DNA from: Eonycteris spelaea | Taxonomy: Eukaryota > Chordata > Mammalia > Chiroptera > Pteropodidae | Direction: 5' to 3' | Length of the DNA: 64,000 bases | Assembly: GCA_003508835.1 (NCBI GenBank) | Contig: PUFA01000081.1 | Location: 3,286,001-3,350,000 of the forward strand | In this document: positions 56,645-64,000 of the stretch, one piece after another | How the letters are laid out: the number at the start of each line of letters is the position of its first letter | How positions within the stretch are numbered: position 1 is the stretch's first letter | The notes under the pieces: model-generated | The model's input: only the letters and a program-made list of their open reading frames with translations | What the model was told of the DNA's origin: nothing | Database searches by the model: none | Position numbers and translations under genes: made by a program

Positions 56645-57350
56645 TGTATATACTGATTTTTAACTTTTAATTTTAAACTTTTAATTTTAGAGTAATTTTA
56701 GATTTGCAGAAAAATTACAAAACTTTAGCGAGAGTTCCCATATACTTCACACCCTATTTCCTCTGTTATAACATCTTACTTTAGAATGGTACATTTATCA
56801 CAATTAATGAATCAATATCAATTCATTATTAAAAGCTAAAGTCCATATCTTATTTAGATTTCCTTAGTTTTTTCCTAATGTCTTTCTTCTGGTCTGGGAC
56901 CCTATATGGACCTGAAAAAAACATAGACAATCATGTCATCTATGAACAAAGATTGTTGTTTCTTCTTCTCTAATCTGTATATATCTTTTTTTTTTTCTAG
57001 TCTTATTGTGCTAGCTAGGACTTGTAATATGATATTAATAGGATTAGTGAGATAGGGCATCCTTGTCTTGTTCCCAGTTTTGGGAGTGAAATCATCTAAT
57101 CTTACACCATTGGGTATTATATTAGCTGTAGTAGGCATTTTATAGCAAGTTGAGGTTGTTCCCCTCTATTCCTAGTTTGCTGAGTTTTAATATGAATGGA
57201 TGCTAAATTTTGTCAAATGCCTTTTTATGTCAATAAATAAAATCAAATAGCTTTTTTCATTTAGCTCATTAATGTGGTGGATTACATTTATTTTTCAATG
57301 TTGAAACCATTCTTACATACTTGGAATAAATCTCTCTAGGTTGTGGTATA
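56645..57350 (-). mobile_element. Old L1 fragment (3' UTR plus ORF2 piece)
   Basis: Antisense 3' UTR-like sequence at the left ('gttcccatatacttcacacc', 'gtacatttatcacaattaat'), then an ORF2 piece ('gggcatccttgtcttgttcc', 'attaatgtggtggattacat'). The gap between the two pieces reflects an internal deletion. Confidence 0.75.
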
Positions 57351-57740
57351 TAAACCTTTTATACATCTTCACCATGAGAACCTGGTGGAGTTTCTGGATT
57401 TATAATGTAGGCCTCCCCCCAGAGGACTGTGGGTCCAGGAGTTTATCACTCTCACACTAGTCCATATTCAGCCTCCAGCAAGTCATCTAAATTAACCATT
57501 TAAGTGTTCCTGGAAGTTTAAGGCTTTAGTGTATTCTGCTCCAGCTAAGATGTGAGCTATGTCTTTCTGGATGATGTGTTTCTCCAGATTTCCTGAAACC
57601 TTAGTTTTTTGATGTGTTCAAGAAAAATTGTTCATTCTTGATTTCTCCAGTCTTTCAATCTTATAAGGTCAGGAGTGGTAGCTTTCAAGCTTTTTACGAG
57701 TCAGGGCTGAAACCAGTATTCTATCCACTGATTTTGAAAT

Positions 57741-57896
57741 AAAAAATTTTTATTTTTTATTTTTTTAGACGAGGCAACCCTTGGCTGACCTCACAGATTG
57801 CAAGGACCTTGTCAGCTTACATCCCTTATTTTCTATGCCTACAGCACCTGGTCTTCCTAGGTGGTCTTCCATTTAAGTACTAACCAGGCCTGACCC
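57741..57896 (-). mobile_element. 5S rRNA-derived SINE, copy 3, 5'-truncated
   Basis: Only the 3' half of the 5S part is present (about 57837-57896), followed by the linker and 3' segment ('aaccaagggttgcctcgtct' on the minus strand, 57767) and a tail. It is flanked by about 22-base target duplications (starting ttctatccac, at 57719-57740 and 57897-57918, with a few mismatches). The truncation therefore occurred at insertion. Confidence 0.9.
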
Positions 57897-57919
57897 TTCT
57901 ATCCACCCATTTTTAAATG

Positions 57920-58360
57920 AGCTTGTTATGCAGTATGACTAATATGAAAGACTAAAGAAGCAGGGCGTAGCTTCACCTCTGTAGATGCTCATAAAACTCA
58001 GCTTAACATTCACTGCTGATATAACTTCTTAAATAAAGCGGCTATGGAAAGCGTCTTCTGTATCAGGACTTTCAACTGATAACCAGAATCATGTCTCCTT
58101 CTAAAACACTAGAATCTTTCCTTTATCTCAGAAGTGATACCAGATGCCTGCTCTGACCCCTGCTTTTGAACATTTTTCTGAAAGTGCTAGTAAATGTGCA
58201 GAAGAGAAATAGAAAGAGGAATTGGCTTTGGAAAAAAAGAGGGAAAATTGTATTATTACATAATCTTATAATGTGAAATAACAACAACCAAAATCAACTA
58301 ATAATTCCAGAAACAATAAATATAGTAAGCTATTCAATAACCAAAAGACTGTACAAAAAT
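57920..58360. other. Non-coding DNA, nothing recognised
   Basis: No supported exon. It may include the most diverged part of the L1 fragment that follows. Confidence 0.4.
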
Positions 58361-58364
58361 ACCT

Positions 58365-59235
58365 TTGTTTTAAACACCGATAGTAGACAGCTAGAGAATG
58401 TATTGGATAAAAAATTCTTTTTAATAATGCTATTTAAAAGTTATAAGTTATTTAGGCATAAACTTCACAAGAAATGCTCAGAATATTGATAAAGAAAACA
58501 ATTAAACTCTGCTGAATGACCACAAAGGACACTTTGATAGATTAAGAGAAAATTATTTTTTGGGGGGGGAGAGAAAGGTTTACTATTATAAAGAACTAAA
58601 TTATCCTGAATGTAATTTATAAACACAAAATTCACTAACATTACCATGGAACTTTTTTTCTGAATTTGGCAAAATGATTCCAAAGTCTACTTGAAAGAAT
58701 AAACATGTCAGATTAGCCAGTTAATTGCTGAAAAGCAAGTGGAATGAAGGAGAACATGTTCTATAAGACATTAAAGTATAAAGCTACAGTAATTGAACTA
58801 TTATGCTAACAGCATAGAAATGGGGAGAGTAAACAATGAGATATAGAATACAGTTTGGCTCCAAAAGGCAGTTCAAATTAATGGAGGAAAATTCAATAAT
58901 TGATGTAATTATTGTAATTTTATTATTTTTTGATGTGGGGAAAAAATAAAGCTGGTTCCTAATTTCACTCTTTATACCAAACTAAATTCCAGGTAGATCT
59001 ATGATTTAAATATAATAATGAACCTAAAAATACTACTTGAATTTGTGAGTGCAGGTTTCTATAAATTGGAATAAGGGGACTTTCATAATCAAAATAGATC
59101 AACAATAAAGAAAAAATTTGTACATTTGAGTGCGTAACAAAACCAACAACACACACACACACACACACACTTATACAGAGAAATCATAGACAACCTTGAA
59201 AAACTTATAAACATCAAAATAAGTATTTATAGAAA
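58365..59235 (+). mobile_element. Old L1 fragment (ORF2 C-terminal region)
   Basis: Sense L1 sequence with 'tttaggcataaacttcacaa', 'aaatgattccaaagtctact', 'aaagctacagtaattgaact' and 'taccaaactaaattccagg', which are well-known positions near the end of ORF2. Multiple stops are present. A (CA)n tract is at 59142-59170. Confidence 0.8.
59142..59170 (+). repeat. (CA)n microsatellite
   Basis: About 14 CA units within the L1 fragment. Confidence 0.95.
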
Positions 59236-59239
59236 TCAT

Positions 59240-60150
59240 TTTAATGTTTACATTGTGGGAGACTGTGAGGGGAACTCTTGGTGGCATGAGTATGCCATAT
59301 AGATTAGGTGTAACAAATGTGTGGTGATGCCTGGGTGTCCCATGGCAGACATCAATAATCAACTATGGCTCTTTTCCTTGCTAAGCCAGATGTGGCCTCA
59401 GAATCTTTGTGGTTTTTCAGAGAGCTATTATCAACTGATCAGAGGTGACACACATAAGGAGGCCCATGTTGTCCTTATAGAATCCAGCTATGATTAACCT
59501 GGTGGAGCGTACAGGAAACATAAGTTCTATCCCATTGGTGGAACCAGCATAGGTTTTCTCAGCAGTGAGGTGAAGAGACCTGCAACAGCAGATGTGCAGT
59601 GCTAATAGGAAATCATAGCAAAGATTAGAACCAGGCTTAGGAGAAACATTTGAGGAGAATTAGCATCTAAGTGACTTGATGAATGCTTTGAGCAGGGAGA
59701 TACTGGTTGAATTGACTAAGGGAGATGGAAGGCATCGTTGACACACATTCATTGAGGGTTTAATATGTGTAAGGCTTTGTGCTAGGTATATTGAGAGACA
59801 CATGAATAAATATACAATAGTGTTCAATTTCAAGAGGTCCTGAGGCACAGCTTGGATATGAACGCAGGGGAAAAGAGTCTCATTTAGAGGGAGGTTCTCA
59901 TAGGCTGTGAGGACTCCAGTGGGTTTATTGCATCCAAGGGTTTAGCCCTCAGATTTGCACTTTTGGAAACTCTAAACTATCTATTTTTTCATACTTAGGC
60001 TGACTCAGGGGGCCTATCTCAGCAAAGACTGGTGGTTAACTCAGAAAATCATTGCAGTACTTTGAAATGAGAAGCACAACAAGTTTCATCGAATCTAAGA
60101 AACCATCTATTGTAAGATGTGCCATTATTTTATGTACTACTAAATAGGTT
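59240..60150. other. Non-coding DNA, nothing recognised
   Basis: No supported exon. Around 59740-59800 there is a short 'taatatgtgtaaggctttgtg' type remnant of an old repeat. Confidence 0.45.
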
Positions 60151-60154
60151 CTGA

Positions 60155-60975
60155 TACCAATTAGAATGTGTGTGTGTGTGTTTGGTGGTGGGGGAGTTCC
60201 TACATACCACCAAGCAGTTCTCTGATACCAGCTGGATATTCTACAATTTAACTCAATTTAACATCATCTACCTGGAGATAGCGTCAGATCTTACAGATGG
60301 CATCAGTACTATAAGACTGCTCCTCCATCCCCAATTCGGATGCCAGTCACAAGTCCAGGATGTCACCCATGCTTCTGACTGACTGGCTATAGATTGGGGC
60401 TTCCAACGACCCCCTCCTTAGGTTATTTAATTTGCTAGAGCAGCTCATGGAACTCACAAAACATTTACCTACTAGATTGCTAGTTTATTATAAATGAGTA
60501 TAACTCAAAAATAACCGGATGAAAGAGATGCATAGGGCAAGATATGGGCAAAGGGTGTGGAGCTTCCATACCTTTCAGAGCCCACCACTCTCCCCAATCG
60601 CCACATGTTTGCCAGCCTGGAAGCTCTTTGAACCCCATCCTTTGGTTATTTCATGGAGGCTTCATTACATAAGCATGGCTGATTAAACCACTGGCTATTG
60701 GTAGTTGACTCAACCTTCAGCCCCAGTCTCTTCAGTGGAAAGTGAGTGGTGAGACTGAAAGTTCCAACCTTCTAATCACATGGTTGATTCTCTTGGCAAT
60801 CAGCCCCCATCCATAGGTACTTTCAAAAGTCACCTCACTAACATAGCAAAAGACACATTTACGGCACATCACTTAGGAAATTCTGAGGGTTTTAGGAATT
60901 CTTTGCCAGGAACAGTGGATAAAGACCAAATATCAAATATGTATTTGTTATTATAAATCATAATATCACAACTAC
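60155..60975 (-). repeat. LTR remnant of an ERVL-type element
   Basis: On the minus strand, ordered landmarks are 'tgtgatattatgatttataa', 'tttcctaagtgatgtgccgt', 'ccaaccatgtgattagaag', 'tgtaatgaagcctccatga' (TATA-like position), 'tatgcatctctttcatccgg' and 'gagctgctctagcaaatta'. This matches a common mammalian LTR family whose name I cannot fix. A (TG)n tract is near 60166-60181. Confidence 0.65.
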
Positions 60976-60979
60976 TAAG

Positions 60980-63460
60980 AAAGAAAAACCACTGCTAATT
61001 AAACTGGGACTTGATGCTTCTAAAAAAAATTATGAGTTTCTATTTTATACCTATCGAAAGAGCTCATTTATAATTAGTTTTTTTAAAAATCATACATTGA
61101 TCTTGTACATATATAAAGAAAAAGCGAAATAGAATACTTAAGGTTTTTTTACGCTTCTCATTCAGAGTCTAACTCCTTAGAGTTATTTTTTGACTCAGAG
61201 TCATTGTTTGTTTATGTTTTTCACACAGTGTTGTCCTCTGTGCCTTTAATTGTGTGGGCAATAAAGCATGTTGTGAAAGAATAAAAAAAAATCTGAGCCT
61301 TTAGTGCTGGACTTTTAAGCTAGATCTGCAGTTATGTAGAGCTAGGCAGCTGTGGACTCCAGTTTCAGGAAGTTGCTAAATTCTTTGGTTTATTTCCTTT
61401 CTTTAACCACTCCTTCCAAATATTGGGTTTGGGAGGGTGGGTATAAAAGAGTTCTCAACTATTGTTTCTGGAGTTTTTTTCCAACTCTCCATTTCCTTCT
61501 GCAAGTTTTGATGCTCCAGCAAATGGGGATACTACCTTGATGGCTGTCTGATTTCAGAGGTGTTAAAATGTGTGAATAAATATGGTATAGTACAGTAGGT
61601 ACCAAGGATCCAGAACAGTCTTAATACTGTTCAGAATATTTTCTCCCTGAAATTAAAATGGGCAGCAGCTATAGCTCCTTGCTTGATGAGTGCTTGGGAA
61701 CCCAGGGGTCATCATAATGACCAGCTTTATGAAGGCAGGCGATCTTGACTTATGTCTTCTGGCAGGGATAAAGTGGTCTAGGAATCAGAGTATTCATGTG
61801 ACATGAGTAGAGTTAATAATTACAGTGTTGGAGAAACCTTGTTTACTAGTCAACACCTTGAAAATATTATTTTGAAAAATATTATTTTGAAAAATCAATT
61901 TAGTACTTTATAACATATGGAAAAGCACAGGGCATGTTGAGGGAATGGTGAGGGACCATTTTCTCTGTATCGGTTGCTCATCAGGTACATGGAAGGATGC
62001 AGCAGGAAGGTAGGATGCCAAAGCTGATAGGTGCCCAATCCTAGAGCCTTGAATGCAAGCTCAGTGGTTTGGCTTTTATTTGACAAGGTGATGGTGAGAG
62101 GGTTGGGGAGGAGGAGTGCTGTGAATCCTTTTCCTAGATAACTTGCACTTTCACAAGGAAAGCCTGCAGTTGAGTCAGTACTTAGACCCAATGTTAGAGA
62201 TAAAGCCTTTCTATTTTGGAAAAGAAAAACAGTATTGCTCAAGGGGAGATATTTTAAATCTGAGAGCCAGTATGATAGATGCATAATATATAAATAAGAT
62301 ATAATTAATAGATTTATTCTCGAAACAATAACAGAAGATTTATTTTGCTTCTGTGACTATGTGGAATCTGCTTCATTGTTAGTAAAGGGACTCTGGATAA
62401 TAAGACATGACATTTGAAGGTTATTTTTAATGGGACATTGCTTACTGAGACATGTAAGTGGCAGATTAAACATAAAAGCAGATACAACTGAGGCAACGGA
62501 TTTCTTAAGCAGATCTTTCCTTTTAGACAATCTAGATTTAGAACTATCAGATTGGAAAGGGGACTTCTTTAGGATGCATTTCTCTTGCTGCAGCATTACC
62601 CACTGCTGCATGGATCATAGAGCAATGTGCTTTATTTATTTATTCAGAAATATTTCTGGAACATAAACCCTATGGTAGTCACTGGGGATAGAGTGGAGAG
62701 TGTGTTTGACATTGTAAATGCATTAAACCAAAAATGTGAATTTGCTAGTATTCTAAGTATGATGGATAAGAGTTCTAGGGTGCAATGAAAGCTTCTAATA
62801 GAGGAATTTGATCTAGTCAGGGAGGTCATGAAGGGCTTCCTGAGCAGGTGATGCTTAAGTTGAGATTTATGTAGGAGCCAAATAGTTGATGATGGAAAGG
62901 GAAAGATATTCATTATGGAGGAAACAGCATGTTCAAAGGCCCTGTGGTGAGTCAGGGCTAGAGGCAGATGATGGATGAGAGAAATTCAATGTGGCTGGAA
63001 TGAGAAGAGTAGAGGGGTAAGAAGAATGAGATGAGGTTTTGGGGACAGGTAGAGACTAACATCCTGAAGAAAGGATTTTTAAATGTTATCTTTTGATTAA
63101 TGAGAAAACCATGAGAAGTTGACATTATCAGATTTATGTTTAGAAAAGATTTCCCATTTGAACTCCAGTTATTTAGTGGGAGAAAGTTAAAAGCAGGTAT
63201 GGTGTGGGTCAAGTAGTTAAAAAAGTTATTTTATTCCTGAAGGCATCAGGATCCCAAATATCACCCATATGTGCAGAGCCAGATTTCTACCTTCATTGTT
63301 ACTTTGGATTAAGATGGTAAATTAAACCTTTAAAAATTACTATTACTATAATTGCATAGCAGAATCCATCTTTCAAACAAAAACTTAAGCTTCATAAAAA
63401 CCACCAAATGTTGAGCTGCTCTTGTTCAGGTTGGGATGGGGTTGTGATGAACAGAATCTG
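60980..63460. other. Non-coding DNA with an ancient repeat at about 62640-62960
   Basis: No supported exon. At 62640-62960 the order 'ggtagtcactggggatagag', 'gaagggcttcctgagcaggt', 'cagcatgttcaaaggccctg' is an old interspersed repeat (L2/L3-like). A short tandem 'aaaatattattttg' is at 61860-61892. Confidence 0.45.
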
Positions 63461-63464
63461 TCTT

Positions 63465-63812
63465 TGATGATTAATTTTATGTGTTAATTTACCTAGGCTA
63501 CAGTGTTCAGATATTTAGTTGAGCATTATTTAAGATATGTCTGTGAGGGTGTTTTGAATGAGATGACCTTTTAATTCTATTGACTTTGAGTAAAGTGGAT
63601 TGGCCTCCATGATGTGAGTGAGCCTCATCAGATCAGTTGAAGGCCTGAATGGAAAAAAAATACCCGCCTACACAAGAAGGAATTCTGTAGCAGCAGCATT
63701 GAGACTTGAAATGCAGCATCAGCTCTTCTCTGGGTCTCCAGCCTGCCAGTTAACCCTGCAGATTTTGGCCTCACCAGCCTCCATAATCATGTGAGCCAGT
63801 TCCTTAAAATAA

Positions 63813-63850
<38 letters not shown>

Positions 63851-63975
63851 CTTTCTCTTTCTCTCTTATCTTTATATATATCTTACTGGTTCTGTTTCTT
63901 GGAAGGCAGCTATGCTCAGCACCATACCACCAATGCCCTATTGGTTCTGTGTCTTGAAGAATCCAGACTAATACA
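63465..63975 (+). repeat. Solo LTR (TG...CA ends), MaLR/ERV-like
   Basis: Begins 'tgatgattaattttatgtg' and ends 'ccagactaataca', with 'gagggtgttttgaatgagat', 'tcagttgaaggcctgaatgg', 'agcctccataatcatgtgag' and 'ttccttaaaataaagatct' in order. This is a known mammalian LTR layout with a late AATAAA signal followed by a (CT)n tract at 63816-63845. Confidence 0.8.
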
Positions 63976-64000
63976 TCATCTATCCCTATCCCACCCTACT

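Overview
This window is nuclear DNA from a mammal, most likely a fruit bat (Pteropodidae). Two observations lead there. The left end carries nine well-preserved exons of a mammalian PP2C-type phosphatase gene, PPM1M, on the minus strand. Further right there are three copies of a SINE whose 5' part is derived from 5S rRNA; to my knowledge, among bats such SINEs have been described only in fruit bats. No prokaryotic gene organisation, CRISPR array or phage is present.

Layout. Positions 1-3491 hold PPM1M, running right to left; its last coding exon lies beyond the left edge. Its first exon sits in a CpG-rich, TATA-less promoter region (about 3180-3660). From about 5 kb to the right edge the base composition becomes AT-rich and I find no intact protein-coding gene. 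About half of this part is recognisable transposon sequence: six HAL1 ('half-L1') elements that encode an L1 ORF1 but have lost almost all of ORF2 (10.6, 18.4, 23.0, 32.8, 44.6 and 51.2 kb); L1 pieces (6.1, 15.0, 26.7, 31.2, 43.0, 55.0, 56.6 and 58.3 kb); several LTR remnants; three 5S-derived SINEs (40.7, 46.1 and 57.8 kb); old MIR, L2 and DNA-transposon remnants; and simple repeats. One processed pseudogene is clear: a TPT1 (TCTP) retrocopy at 30.15-30.99 kb.

The parts do not form a pathway. The interest lies in genome history. PPM1M, which in human has TWF2 a few kb upstream, here faces about 60 kb of gene-poor DNA. Exon 6 of PPM1M shows a segment that looks frame-shifted and then restored, twice. 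The HAL1 copies fall into two sublineages with different ORF2-deletion junctions. Two of them form a closely similar inverted pair with an unusual tandem 3' end. A SINE nested in a HAL1 gives a relative age. I did not find a convincing undescribed biological system; the most unusual points are listed as findings.
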